64,000 nucleotides of DNA from JAWXBM01 sp034440115 (lineage in GTDB: Bacteria; Pseudomonadota; Gammaproteobacteria; Xanthomonadales; SZUA-36), in NCBI GenBank assembly GCA_034440115.1, contig JAWXBM010000042.1, positions 34,928-98,927 on the forward strand, written 5' to 3'. The notes under the pieces are model-generated. The model was not told the origin of the DNA. It saw nothing but the letters and a program-made list of their open reading frames with translations, and ran no database searches. A program made the position numbers and the translations under genes. Below are positions 54,244-63,262 of the stretch, in pieces (within the stretch, counting starts at the first letter, position 1; each line of letters begins with the position of its first letter).

Positions 54244-56331
54244 ATGGATAGCCCCGTCAATTTCGACACTTGGCAGTCGAACTGGTTTTCACCCGTTACT
54301 GGACTGCCACAATTTTCCGCCATAGATCCAGCCGATGCTCGATGGATTATTCAGCAATTAATCCAAAGGCATCGTGACGGTGTGGAAGCCTGGCTGGAAG
54401 ACCACGCCAAACAGGATGCGGCCAGCCACAACGCCAGAGCCTGGGAGTTTGTCGAACGAGAGGAAGAATTGTCGGATGCCATCAGTAAAGCTTGGTCGCC
54501 GATCTCCCATCTGCAAGCGGTTGCTGATCACGAAGAGTTGCGGGAAGCCTATAAGCAGTGCCTGGAGCTGCTGACGGAGCATCAGACCTGGCGTTCGCAG
54601 AACCCGGCTATTTACCGGATTTTTGCTGAGCTGAGGAATTCACCCGAGTTTGATCGCTTGCTGCCGGGGCAACAACGGATTGTTGAAGTGGAGCTGAGGG
54701 ATTTCCACCTCGCGGGCGTTGATTTAAACGCTGACGATCGTAAGCGTTACGCAGAAATAATGCTGCGCATGAGTAAACTGGGCGCCCAGTTCCAGGAAAA
54801 CCTGCTGGACGCGACCCAGGCCTGGAACCTGCACATCGAACAGCGTTCAGCCCTGGCTGGTTTGCCCGAGAGTGAGTTGCGTTTGCTGGCGGGAAATGCT
54901 GCAGCGCATGACCAGGAAGGCTGGCTGATCGACCTCAGTTATCCGTCCTACGCAGCAATCATTACCTATGCCGAAGATCGTGACTTGCGCCACGAAGTTT
55001 ATAAAGCCTTTGTGACCCGCGCTTCCGATCAGGGGCCGCAGGCCGGGCAGTGGGACAACACTTCCATCATCGATGAGAAGCTGTCCTTGCGGCACCAATT
55101 GGCACTGTTGTTGGGGTTCGCCAACTACGCCGAATACGCATTGGTAACCCGCATGGCGGGATCACCGAAGTTGGTTATGGATTTCCTGGAGCATCTGGCG
55201 CAGCGCGCTTTGCCACCCGCCCGCAAACAGTTTGCGCAATTGCAGGCATTCGCCCTGGCCAATGGTGCAACTGAACCCATACAGCCCTGGGATCTGGCGT
55301 TTTGGTCCGAGCGCTATCGCATGGCCGAACTGCAGCTTTCAGACGAAATACTGAAACCCTATTTTCCTTTGGACGCCATGTTCAATTCCTTGTGTCATAC
55401 CGCCCGACAGGTGTTCGGTATAACACTTGAAATTGATGAAACGGTAGAGACCTGGGATCCCGCAGTGCGCTTTTACTGGCTGAATGATGCGTCCGGGCAG
55501 CGGATTGCAGGCATGTACGTGGACCTGTTTACCCGCAAGGTCAAGCGCGGTGGTGCGTGGATGGATACTTTCCGGTCCCGCCGGACCGGTCCCGCCGGAG
55601 TGCAATTGCCCATCGCCTTTCTGAACTGCAACTTTCCGCCGCCGCAGGAAGATCATCCCAGCTTGCTGACGCATCACGATGTGGAGACCCTGTTTCACGA
55701 GTTTGGGCATTGCTTGCACCACATGCTGACTGAAGTGGATTGGCCGCAAATCAATGGTTTGAACAACGTCGAATGGGACGCAGTTGAACTACCCAGTCAG
55801 TTACTTGAGAACTGGTGTTGGGAAGAAAATTTTCTGGATGGTTTTGCGCGCCACTATAGCAGTGGCCAAGCCCTGCCGGCTGATCTGAAAGAACGCCTGT
55901 TACGTTCGCGCAAATTCCAGAAAGCCACACAACTGATGCGCCAACTGGAATTCGCCCTCGACGATTTTCGCCTGCACCTGGAATACAACCCCGAACATCC
56001 GCGGTCTCCACTGGAGCTGATAGAGGAAGTGCGTCAACAATACGGTTTGCTTGAGGTGCCTGAGTGGAATCGTTTCTTCAATAGTTTCAGCCACGTCTTT
56101 GGTGGCGGTTATGCGGCGGGCTATTACAGCTACTTATGGGCCGAACAACTGGCAGCCAACGCCTGGGAACGGATACTCGAATTTGGTCCGTATTCAGCCG
56201 AAGCAGGCGCAGCTCTGCGCCGGGAAATCCTCTCGGTTGGAGCATCGCGCCCCTCCATGGATTCCTTTGTAGCTTTTTGTGGTCGGCCACCGCAAGAAGG
56301 ACCCTTGCTGCGCAGTTACGGCCTGGAGTAA
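54244..56331 (+). CDS. prlC: Oligopeptidase A (M3 family)
   Basis: 695 residues. The zinc motif HEFGHCLHHML with the downstream glutamate helix, and VQLPIAFLNCNFPPP before it, match OpdA/PrlC. The length and C-terminal FGGGYAAGYYSYLWAEQLA also fit. A cytoplasmic enzyme that degrades cleaved signal peptides and other short peptides, functionally linked to SppA upstream. It is followed by xthA. Confidence 0.94.
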   Translation: MDSPVNFDTWQSNWFSPVTGLPQFSAIDPADARWIIQQLIQRHRDGVEAWLEDHAKQDAASHNARAWEFVEREEELSDAISKAWSPISHLQAVADHEELREAYKQCLELLTEHQTWRSQNPAIYRIFAELRNSPEFDRLLPGQQRIVEVELRDFHLAGVDLNADDRKRYAEIMLRMSKLGAQFQENLLDATQAWNLHIEQRSALAGLPESELRLLAGNAAAHDQEGWLIDLSYPSYAAIITYAEDRDLRHEVYKAFVTRASDQGPQAGQWDNTSIIDEKLSLRHQLALLLGFANYAEYALVTRMAGSPKLVMDFLEHLAQRALPPARKQFAQLQAFALANGATEPIQPWDLAFWSERYRMAELQLSDEILKPYFPLDAMFNSLCHTARQVFGITLEIDETVETWDPAVRFYWLNDASGQRIAGMYVDLFTRKVKRGGAWMDTFRSRRTGPAGVQLPIAFLNCNFPPPQEDHPSLLTHHDVETLFHEFGHCLHHMLTEVDWPQINGLNNVEWDAVELPSQLLENWCWEENFLDGFARHYSSGQALPADLKERLLRSRKFQKATQLMRQLEFALDDFRLHLEYNPEHPRSPLELIEEVRQQYGLLEVPEWNRFFNSFSHVFGGGYAAGYYSYLWAEQLAANAWERILEFGPYSAEAGAALRREILSVGASRPSMDSFVAFCGRPPQEGPLLRSYGLE

Positions 56332-56362
56332 GGCTGCCCTTTCGGAACGATGGAAACTGTTC

Positions 56363-57145
56363 ATGTTGAAAATTGCCTCCTGGAACGTTAATTCGCTGAA
56401 CGTGCGCTTGCCGCAAGTGCTGGCCTGGACTGCGGCAGCACAGCCCGACATTCTGGCCTTGCAGGAAACCAAACAGACCGATGACAAGTTTCCCATCGCT
56501 GAACTTCAGGCTGCCGGCTATCACGCGGTTTTTTCCGGGCAACCCACCTATAACGGTGTGGCGGTACTCAGCCGCGAACCGGGTTTTGATGTGGTCACTG
56601 ATATTCCTGGTCTGGATGATCCGCAACGCCGCATTCTGGCTGTCACCGTGCCCGTCGCGCTGGGGCATGTACGCATCATCGACCTGTATGTGGTCAATGG
56701 CAGCGAAGTGGGTTCGGACAAGTTTGACTACAAGCTGGAGTGGTTACGGAAAGTCACTGCCTGGCTGGCGCAGGAAATGCAGCAGCATGAGCATGTCGTC
56801 GTGCTCGGCGACTTCAATATTGCCCCCGATGACCGCGATGTACACGACCCCGATGCCTGGCGCGGCAAAATACTGTGCAGCGAGCCGGAGCGGCAGGCAT
56901 TGCAGGAAATCTATGTCCAGGGCCTGGTGGATACCTTCCGCCTGTTCGAGCAGCAGGAGCGCATTTATAGCTGGTGGGATTACCGCATGAACGCTTTCCG
57001 GCGCAAAATGGGCTTGCGCATCGACCTGGTTTTGGCTTCCAGCGCGCTGGCAGAGAACTGCAAAGCCAGCTATATCGACATTGAACCGCGGCGACAGGAA
57101 CGCCCCTCAGATCACGCGCCTGCGGTTGCGGAGTTTTCTACCTGA
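56363..57145 (+). CDS. xthA: Exodeoxyribonuclease III
   Basis: About 260 residues. LKIASWNVNSLNVRLPQV, LQETKQTD, GDFNIAPDDRDVHD and SDHAP are the endonuclease/exonuclease/phosphatase motifs in ExoIII order. It is the main AP endonuclease of base-excision repair. The start at 56363 follows family length; earlier in-frame codons overlap prlC. Confidence 0.94.
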   Translation: MLKIASWNVNSLNVRLPQVLAWTAAAQPDILALQETKQTDDKFPIAELQAAGYHAVFSGQPTYNGVAVLSREPGFDVVTDIPGLDDPQRRILAVTVPVALGHVRIIDLYVVNGSEVGSDKFDYKLEWLRKVTAWLAQEMQQHEHVVVLGDFNIAPDDRDVHDPDAWRGKILCSEPERQALQEIYVQGLVDTFRLFEQQERIYSWWDYRMNAFRRKMGLRIDLVLASSALAENCKASYIDIEPRRQERPSDHAPAVAEFST

Positions 57146-57354
57146 CATCCTTTAGTCTGATGAAAAGTAAGCGCCCGGATTCTTTCAAGGTGTAAGGTTT
57201 GCGTATTTAGGCTATTCTTGACTGGCACCTTTTGGCAGCGGCTGCAACATGATGCTTATTTGTTCTGGACAGTTGCCGGTGACAACAAGGGGCTCAGGTA
57301 CTGGTGAAAAGTGCTGCAGCCCTGCTAATGTTCCGAATCGAACGGAGGGATTTT

Positions 57355-57753
57355 ATGAAACAGAGAATTTTGAGCGTAATCTTGCTGCTTTGCCTGGCCG
57401 TAATGCTTTCAGCTTGCGGCAAAGACGAAGCTCCAGCAACCATGCCAGAAGCAGCGGATGATGTTTCCGAAGCCACTGCAGAAGCAATGGATTCTGCTGG
57501 TGACATGGCAAACGAAGCTGGCGATGCAATAGAAGATGCCTACGACGATACCGCTGACGCCATGTCTGATGGAATGGACTCTGCAGGCGACATGGCTGAC
57601 GATGCAGCCGATTCCATATCGAATGCATACGATGATACTGCGGATGCTGTGTCAGACGCCTACGATGATGCCGCTGATGCGGTTTCAGACGGCATGGATG
57701 ACGCCGAAGATGAGACCGACGATGCCGCCAAGGATATGACAGACGGTTCCTGA
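57355..57753 (+). CDS. Acidic, repeat-rich lipoprotein
   Basis: About 132 residues. Signal with lipobox LSAC near residue 21. The mature part is highly acidic and built from roughly 11-residue repeats such as DAYDDTADAVSDAY and AMDSAGDMAD, which can form amphipathic helices like LEA or apolipoprotein-type proteins. No Lys/Arg is found in the repeats. GGAGGG five bases upstream sets the start. Possibly a stress or surface-hydration protein; function unknown. Confidence 0.75.
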   Translation: MKQRILSVILLLCLAVMLSACGKDEAPATMPEAADDVSEATAEAMDSAGDMANEAGDAIEDAYDDTADAMSDGMDSAGDMADDAADSISNAYDDTADAVSDAYDDAADAVSDGMDDAEDETDDAAKDMTDGS

Positions 57754-57777
57754 CCGCCTGTATTCATCCTGAATAAG

Positions 57778-57816
57778 AAACGGGCCCCGTGTTGTGCATG
57801 CGGGGCCCGTTTTTTA
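57778..57816. terminator. Bidirectional intrinsic terminator
   Basis: AAACGGGCCCCG (from 57778) pairs perfectly with CGGGGCCCGTTT and is followed by six Ts. It lies between the convergent lipoprotein and glutaredoxin-fusion genes and can serve both. Confidence 0.88.
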
Positions 57817-57835
57817 TGTGCGTATCAGGTTTTGC

Positions 57836-58759
57836 TCAGTACCGCGGAACGCTGCTGTCCACTTCCTGCGACCAGGCTTCCATGCCACCCTTTACGTTGT
57901 AGACGCAGGTAAAGCCCTGCTTGCGGAAATGCTCTGCAGCTCCCCGGCTGGAATTGCCGTGATGGCAGATAAAGGCCAGCTCGGTGTCATGCGGCAGCTT
58001 GTTCAAGGTCTGCATGGAATCATCGTCCAGTGGCAGCGCCGCAGCTATACTGGCCTTGGCCCGATCGTCAGCATCACGCACATCAATCAGGGTAATGCTG
58101 CCTGCAGCCAGTTTTTCCGCCAACTCAGTCACACTCAGGTCTTTTACCGGAGGAGGCGCACCTGGCAAGCTGACTGACAGGCCTTCGCCGGTCATCACTT
58201 TGACCCAATCGATAACGGCACCTTTGGCCCGTTGCGCCGTGGCTATGTCCATGGCGATTTCAATACCGTTTGACTGGCTGACAATTTCGTCGCCCTGCAG
58301 TGGTGCCAGGTTGAACTGCGAATCCCAGCCCGAGTCGATGGCTAAATGCAGCGCCACATCCTCGTGGCCTTGCATGGCCTCGCGTATCTTGTCGGCAGCG
58401 GCATCGGTCAGGTTAATTTCCGGCGGCGTGCGGTCTGGCGCGGCCATGCCCAACTGCTGATGCAGCTCACCCGAATTGAGCATGGAAATAACGATGTCAC
58501 AACCGCCAACCAGTTCGCCGTTGATGTACAACTGCGGGATGGTAGGCCAATTGCCGTAGGCCTTGATGCCTTCGCGCACCTGTTCGTCTTCCAGTACATT
58601 AAACGTGGCGTAGTCCGGCAGCACGCTGTTCAAAGCAGAAATGGTGCGGGCTGAAAAGCCGCACATGGGCTGTTGTGGCGTGCCCTTCATGAACAGAACC
58701 ACCGGGTTGCTCTTAACCAGTTGCTCAATTCTGTGGTGGATGGCTGCGTCGAGGGTCAT
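57836..58759 (-). CDS. Three-domain protein: monothiol glutaredoxin, A-type-like domain, rhodanese
   Basis: 307 residues. Residues 1-105 are a CGFS glutaredoxin (Cys33 in MCGFS, WPTIPQ, GGCD) like GrxD, which carries or senses Fe-S clusters with glutathione. Residues 114-200 look like an IscA/HesB-type domain (INLTDAAADKIREAM ... GAVIDWV) but contain no cysteine. Residues 205-307 are a rhodanese with Cys265 in FICHHGNSSRG. Similar glutaredoxin-rhodanese proteins are known to me from Xanthomonadales. GGAG seven bases upstream fixes the start. Probably Fe-S cluster trafficking with sulfur-transfer activity. Confidence 0.87.
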   Translation of the reverse strand: MTLDAAIHHRIEQLVKSNPVVLFMKGTPQQPMCGFSARTISALNSVLPDYATFNVLEDEQVREGIKAYGNWPTIPQLYINGELVGGCDIVISMLNSGELHQQLGMAAPDRTPPEINLTDAAADKIREAMQGHEDVALHLAIDSGWDSQFNLAPLQGDEIVSQSNGIEIAMDIATAQRAKGAVIDWVKVMTGEGLSVSLPGAPPPVKDLSVTELAEKLAAGSITLIDVRDADDRAKASIAAALPLDDDSMQTLNKLPHDTELAFICHHGNSSRGAAEHFRKQGFTCVYNVKGGMEAWSQEVDSSVPRY

Positions 58760-58824
58760 AATAAAACTCCAATCAGAAGGTGGCGCCGCATTCTACTGCG
58801 GGCAGTTGTAAATATGCGGCTGAT

Positions 58825-58843
58825 CGGGCTCGTATCAAGCCCG
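58825..58843 (-). terminator. Short hairpin after the SET-domain gene
   Basis: CGGGCT and AGCCCG pair around a seven-base loop 17 bases past the minus-strand stop. No T-run follows; weak. Confidence 0.35.
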
Positions 58844-58859
58844 CAAGAGGTTCTTTAAG

Positions 58860-59177
58860 CTAATCCCAGCCATAATCGATGGTGATCTCCTCGCCAACTG
58901 CAACGGGCCGCAAAGCGTAACATTCCAGGCCATCCATCTCGGCATTGGGCTCTTTGGAGTGATTCATGTAGCGCAACGGCCCATTCCCGTCATAGCCAGT
59001 CCACTGGCCGTCTCCCTCTTCCACCCACAGCACATGCATGCCGTCTTCTGTGACCAGGTCGCTTGCGTAAATGCCAATCAGGTGGCCGGCGGAGAGCTGG
59101 CGGGATGCGAACAGGCCTTTGCCGTGAATCACGGACAAGCCCACATGCACCAGATCGTTGCCTGTTTCAATGCTCAA
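58860..59177 (-). CDS. Minimal SET-domain protein (protein lysine methyltransferase-like)
   Basis: 105 residues, almost only the SET core: GKGLFASRQLSAG, then RYMNHSKEPNAEM (the NHS motif for S-adenosylmethionine) and EEITIDYGWD at the C-terminus. Start appears to be TTG 11 bases after the previous gene's stop, so it is in one operon with the unknown protein upstream. Target protein unknown. Much shorter than eukaryotic enzymes but within the size of bacterial stand-alone SET proteins. Confidence 0.82.
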   Translation of the reverse strand: MSIETGNDLVHVGLSVIHGKGLFASRQLSAGHLIGIYASDLVTEDGMHVLWVEEGDGQWTGYDGNGPLRYMNHSKEPNAEMDGLECYALRPVAVGEEITIDYGWD

Positions 59178-59188
59178 CAGCTCAGGCC

Positions 59189-60394
59189 CTAGTGCCAGAT
59201 TTGCCCGCGCACTGATTCTGCCATCAGCCCGCGTGAACGTTCGTCATAAAGAATACTGCCCGGAAAAGCCACAGTGCCTTCGGCCAGGCCATTCTTGCGG
59301 ATAGCGGTGTGAATTTCGTTGATGCCCTGAGGCGCCAATGGGTAGTAGTGTTCCAACTTGCCAGCGTGCGCATGGCTGATGCAGACCGTGCCCAGTTCAG
59401 CAAAGCTGTGCTCTGTCACGCTGGCATCGCTGTCTTGCGGGCTGTAGCTGGATTGTTCGACAAAATACTGACCTGGCATAGTCAGCTCCGGTTGGTCGGA
59501 CTGGTGAAAAACCACCTCCACGGCGTGGGCACGCAGGGTGGCCAGATATTGGCGCAACTGGCGGGTCCAGTCAGCATAACCACCGGCCAGTTTGCCGCGG
59601 GAAGGGTCAGTGGTTTTTCCCGGGCCCTGTTGCGCCCAGTAGTCAAAAGTCTGGTACTCGATGTGAACGGCACCATTCCGCCAGCGGAACAACGGGCCGG
59701 TGTCAGACTGTACCTCAAGTTCGCCGGTGGACTGCTCCAGTGCGGCATCGATCAACTGCCACAGCGGCAGAAATCCGAAATGTTCCAACTGCAGGTTAAA
59801 CATGGCTCGCAGGTCGGTCAAAGTCATGAAGCGTGCGTGATTGATTCGAATACCAAAAGCGGCTTCCAGCCACTGGGCCGATTGTGGCGACAGCTGGCCT
59901 CGTTCAAGGAAGCAACGCTCCATTTCCTGCCCCAGTTCGGCAACATCCGCCGCAGGCCCGCGCAGCACCAGTGGCAGTACCTGCAAAATGCCGAGCGGAA
60001 TATCTGCTTCCGGCTGCAGTTCAACCCTGGGCATGACATTCTCACGGGCACCTATACTCAACAAGCGTGAGCCATAGCCTTTGCCGCTTTGCTGTAGCGA
60101 GCTTTCCAGGCACTTGAAGATGGGGTAAGCCGGACGCAGCAATTGTGTTTGATCAAACAAAGCACCGGGGCCGACCAGGCTGCAACGATCGCTGCCTGGA
60201 AATAATGTTGCCAGGTCTGCAGACACATGCGCCAGCAATTGATCGGCATCAGTTTTCGCTAACAGCCGTGGCCGGCTGGGGCTGACGCCGTGGTAGCGGG
60301 TTGCATCCGTTTCGATCGCAACCAGCAGTGGATAGCTGGAAAAATCTTGCATTTTCAATGTGCCTGACAGTGCCTGTTTAGATGTTTTAAACAT
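59189..60394 (-). CDS. Conserved-looking protein of unknown function
   Basis: About 401 residues from the ATG at 60394; ATG at 60352 is also possible, and the frame is open to 60493 into the divergent elaA gene. Soluble, no signal peptide or membrane helix. Notable pieces are FPGSDRCSLVGPGALFDQTQLLRP, SIGARENVMPRVEL, and LSPQSAQWLEAAFGIRINHA. I do not recognise the family. It is coupled to the SET gene (11-base gap), so it could be a partner or substrate. Confidence 0.68.
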   Translation of the reverse strand: MFKTSKQALSGTLKMQDFSSYPLLVAIETDATRYHGVSPSRPRLLAKTDADQLLAHVSADLATLFPGSDRCSLVGPGALFDQTQLLRPAYPIFKCLESSLQQSGKGYGSRLLSIGARENVMPRVELQPEADIPLGILQVLPLVLRGPAADVAELGQEMERCFLERGQLSPQSAQWLEAAFGIRINHARFMTLTDLRAMFNLQLEHFGFLPLWQLIDAALEQSTGELEVQSDTGPLFRWRNGAVHIEYQTFDYWAQQGPGKTTDPSRGKLAGGYADWTRQLRQYLATLRAHAVEVVFHQSDQPELTMPGQYFVEQSSYSPQDSDASVTEHSFAELGTVCISHAHAGKLEHYYPLAPQGINEIHTAIRKNGLAEGTVAFPGSILYDERSRGLMAESVRGQIWH

Positions 60395-60436
60395 TGTAAG
60401 GGATAATCTGCTGGAGAAAAGGCCGGGACCAATCAG

Positions 60437-60922
60437 ATGGAAAACAAACAATACACGAATGACCTTTCTTGGCAGTGGTTGCAGATGGAGCAAATGCCAC
60501 CTGCGTTACTTTACAAGCTAATGGCTTTCAGGGAATCCATCTTCGTGGTGGAACAGGCTTGTCCCTACCAGGAGCTGGATGGCCGGGATGAGCAGGCCTG
60601 GCATTTAATGGGAGAGCGTGCAGGCCATGTATTGGCCTGTTTGCGGGTGTTATTGCCGCCAACTGGAAACAAGCGTTTTCGCATTGGGCGGGTGGCGGTG
60701 GATGAGATCGCGCGCGGCACAGGGCTGGCTCGTGAAATGTTGTTGATGGCTGAGCAGAAAATTCGGCTACACGAGCTGAAAGCCGAAATTGTGCTGGATG
60801 CACAAACCTATTTGCTGCCTTTCTATCAGGCCATGGGCTATCAGATCAGTGGCGATGAATTCCTCGAAGACGGGATTCCGCATCGGCCGATGAACAAGTT
60901 CTTAAACGGGCTCGGTGCCTGA
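60437..60922 (+). CDS. elaA: GNAT-family acetyltransferase, ElaA-like
   Basis: 161 residues. WQWLQMEQMPPALLYKLMAFRESIFVVEQACPY at the start and RIGRVAVDEIARGTGLAREML (acetyl-CoA loop) match ElaA. PFYQAMGYQISGDEFLEDGIPH closes the fold. Physiological substrate unknown. Divergent from the gene of unknown function, overlapping its possible longer start. Confidence 0.9.
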   Translation: MENKQYTNDLSWQWLQMEQMPPALLYKLMAFRESIFVVEQACPYQELDGRDEQAWHLMGERAGHVLACLRVLLPPTGNKRFRIGRVAVDEIARGTGLAREMLLMAEQKIRLHELKAEIVLDAQTYLLPFYQAMGYQISGDEFLEDGIPHRPMNKFLNGLGA

Positions 60923-60924
60923 GA

Positions 60925-60966
60925 GCCGCCTTGCGGCCGATTTTCGCGCGCAATGCGCGCTCCTAC
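60925..60966. repeat. REP-like double hairpin
   Basis: GCCGC-CTT-GCGGC (60925-60937) and GCGCGC-AAT-GCGCGC (60946-60960), the latter followed by TCCTACAA, resemble the REP palindromes common in pseudomonads and relatives. They lie just after elaA and before a convergent gene, and may also end transcription. Confidence 0.65.
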
Positions 60967-60976
60967 AAATTTCTCA

Positions 60977-61534
60977 CTAGAACAGCGAAAAAGCTGAACC
61001 TCCGCCGCTGGAGCCACCGGCTCTGCCCCGACGGCGACGCATCCGCGAATGCAGTTGTTGACGACGTTCTTCTAACCAGTCCGAGCGCTCCAGATCTGCA
61101 GCATCATCACCCAGACGGGTAGACTCGGCGGCACGGAACACGCAGAAGTCACGGTAAGCCTGTAATTCATGCTCCAGGGCATTGGTACAAATCTCGATCA
61201 TGATGGCATCGTCAAGAAAGCCCAACCCCGGAATATCATCAGGAATCAGGTCCTGCGGCTCTGAAAAATAGGACAGGGCTTCCAGCGCCCGTGCGCGGTC
61301 TTCATCTTCCAGACCCCAGCCTTTGTCCACCACCATGCCGATCAGGGATTCCAACCGGTGCATGCGCTCACGAATGAAATCTGAGGTGTCTGAATTCCAG
61401 ATTTCCAGCAGGATTTTGCGGGCATTGGCAACAATGGTTGCTTCGTCGAGATCACCTGACATCGCACGAGCGCGCTGCATAACCTCCCGGAAATGATCCA
61501 GATCGGATTCGCTTAATTCAAAAGTAATTTTCAT
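60977..61534 (-). CDS. YkvA/DUF1232-domain protein
   Basis: About 185 residues. The DUF1232 core is ARALEALSYFSEPQDLIPDDIPGLGFLDDAIMIE (about residues 85-120). The flanking regions are helical and the C-terminus is an Arg- and Gly-rich tail (RMRRRRGRAGGSSGGG). Function of the domain is unknown. The start at 61534 is preceded by GAGAAATC; a frame reaching 61615 is unlikely. Confidence 0.78.
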   Translation of the reverse strand: MKITFELSESDLDHFREVMQRARAMSGDLDEATIVANARKILLEIWNSDTSDFIRERMHRLESLIGMVVDKGWGLEDEDRARALEALSYFSEPQDLIPDDIPGLGFLDDAIMIEICTNALEHELQAYRDFCVFRAAESTRLGDDAADLERSDWLEERRQQLHSRMRRRRGRAGGSSGGGSAFSLF

Positions 61535-61739
61535 GATTTCTCGCGCTCCGGGGGGTTCGTTAGGGAATCTCTTATTTAGAGAATGAAGGAAACTGCCAAA
61601 ACAAGCTATGGCCACGCTTTTCAGTTTCCGTGCTCTGAGAAATCCAGGATGGATTTATTCAGGGCTTTCTTAGTCCCAGCCTAGTTGCCCTGACTCAGGC
61701 AGTCAATACGACTCTCGCCCGGCGCCCCCAGCCTGAGCT

Positions 61740-62228
61740 TCAATATTGCTCACGGGTGCGACTGGATGCGGAACGGTAATGACCTGGCTTACCCGGCACG
61801 GGATAAAGGTAACCTTCGTATTTGAACGGCACATTGCCGTCCTGCGTTGTGCGCATACGACCTTCAAGGAAAAAGGGCAAGTTGCTGACATTGCCGCTCT
61901 CCAACTCGGCCAGTAACTCGCTGGTAAATTCGTCCGGTGGTTTTTGCACTACCACTTCTTCGGTGGTGTTGGGATCAATGGACAAGGCCAGCGCGTCGAC
62001 ATGCCGGGTCAGCTCCACATCGCGTATGCGTATAGTGATGTCAATCTGTACAACGTCCATGGCCACATCGTTGATATTATGAATGTTGAATGTAGCAGAG
62101 AATTGTTCACCCGCTACGGTCATACTGGAGATAGACACAACAGCAGCCTTGCCCTTCACCTGGTGCGGACCACAGGCCACGCAAAGGCTGAACAGTAGTA
62201 GGAGTAAGGTAATCTTGCCTGAATTCAT
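61740..62228 (-). CDS. LEA14/WHy-type lipoprotein
   Basis: 162 residues. Lipobox near LCVACG, then a water-stress/hypersensitive-response (LEA type 2) beta-sandwich pattern: VVSISSMTVAGEQFSATFNIHNIN followed by ITIRIRDVELTRHVDALALSIDPNTTEEV. AGGA six bases upstream supports the start. It is 29 bases after the oppF-like gene, in the same direction. Confidence 0.74.
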   Translation of the reverse strand: MNSGKITLLLLLFSLCVACGPHQVKGKAAVVSISSMTVAGEQFSATFNIHNINDVAMDVVQIDITIRIRDVELTRHVDALALSIDPNTTEEVVVQKPPDEFTSELLAELESGNVSNLPFFLEGRMRTTQDGNVPFKYEGYLYPVPGKPGHYRSASSRTREQY

Positions 62229-62257
62229 GGTGGATCCTGTTTGATCGAATGGTTGGA

Positions 62258-63262
62258 TCAGCGTTTATGTGCTTCGCTATACAGGTGACAAAGCACCTGG
62301 TGTGGCTCACCGCCAGAACCGGCCTGGGCTAGAAACTGCTGTTCAGGAACCTTGTTGCTGCAATGCTTTAAAGCCTGGTCACAGCGCCTATGAAACACAC
62401 AGCCGGTGGTTGGAGTCAAGGCCGATGGTGTATCGCCCGGAAAAACCGGGCCGTTCTCAGTACTGCAACTCCAACTGCGTTGTGATGCCGCTAACAATGC
62501 CTGGCTATAAGGATGTGCTGCAGCCTGAAAAAAGCTCTGAGCAGGCGCCAATTCAAGCAGACGACCAAGATACATTACACCGATCCGGTCGGCCAGTTGC
62601 TGTACTACCGCCAGGTCATGTGCGATCAGCAGGAAGGTAATGTTTTTTTCGGCCCGCAACCTGATCATCAGGTTCAGCAAGCGGGCTTGTTCGGAAACAT
62701 CCAAAGCTGCCATGGGCTCATCAGCAATGATCAGTGCCGGTTGGCTGAGCAGGGCGCGGGCCAGCGCGACGCGTTGCTTTTGCCCGCCGGACAACTGGTG
62801 TGGATAGCGTTGCAGTAGGTCCGTACCGAGGTTCACGTCTGCCAGTGCAGCTTCGATTCTTAGCCGCGCTTCATGGCCACTTGGAATGGCCTGCAAGGTC
62901 AAAGGCTCCTCCAGACATTGCTGGATGCGACGTCGTGGTGACAAGGCCGAGTGAGCATCCTGAAAAATCAACTGGACCTCTCGTCGCCAGCTGTTGCGAG
63001 CATTTGAATCGAGAGTGGAAACCGCCTTGCCACGATAATAGATGCTACCGCCGGCTGCAGGCAGCAGGCCCACCAGGGCACGCGCCAGGCTGGATTTGCC
63101 ACTGCCGGATTCTCCCACGATGGCCAGTATCTCGCCGTCCTGTACCGACAGGCTCAGCTTGTGTACTGCCTCGAGGTCGCGCGGTGAGTGCGAATTACTA
63201 TTGTTCAGCGCGTGGCGGACAGATAGTTCTCGTGCCTCAAGAATGGGCGCAGTTGGGCTCAT
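62258..63262 (-). CDS. Oligopeptide/dipeptide ABC transporter ATPase, OppF/DppF-like
   Basis: About 334 residues. Walker A GESGSGKSS, signature LSGGQKQRVALARAL, Walker B LIIADEPMAALD and the OppF-type C-terminus with HPYSQALLAA and CVFHRRCDQAL. The ATG overlaps the OppD-like stop by four bases. Permease and binding-protein genes, if present, lie beyond the right edge. Confidence 0.9.
   Translation of the reverse strand: MSPTAPILEARELSVRHALNNSNSHSPRDLEAVHKLSLSVQDGEILAIVGESGSGKSSLARALVGLLPAAGGSIYYRGKAVSTLDSNARNSWRREVQLIFQDAHSALSPRRRIQQCLEEPLTLQAIPSGHEARLRIEAALADVNLGTDLLQRYPHQLSGGQKQRVALARALLSQPALIIADEPMAALDVSEQARLLNLMIRLRAEKNITFLLIAHDLAVVQQLADRIGVMYLGRLLELAPAQSFFQAAAHPYSQALLAASQRSWSCSTENGPVFPGDTPSALTPTTGCVFHRRCDQALKHCSNKVPEQQFLAQAGSGGEPHQVLCHLYSEAHKR

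Noticed and set aside
57223..57236. TGGCAC followed by GGC before the acidic lipoprotein gene
   Set aside because: GG to GC spacing is 9, not the required 10, and the -12 part does not match.
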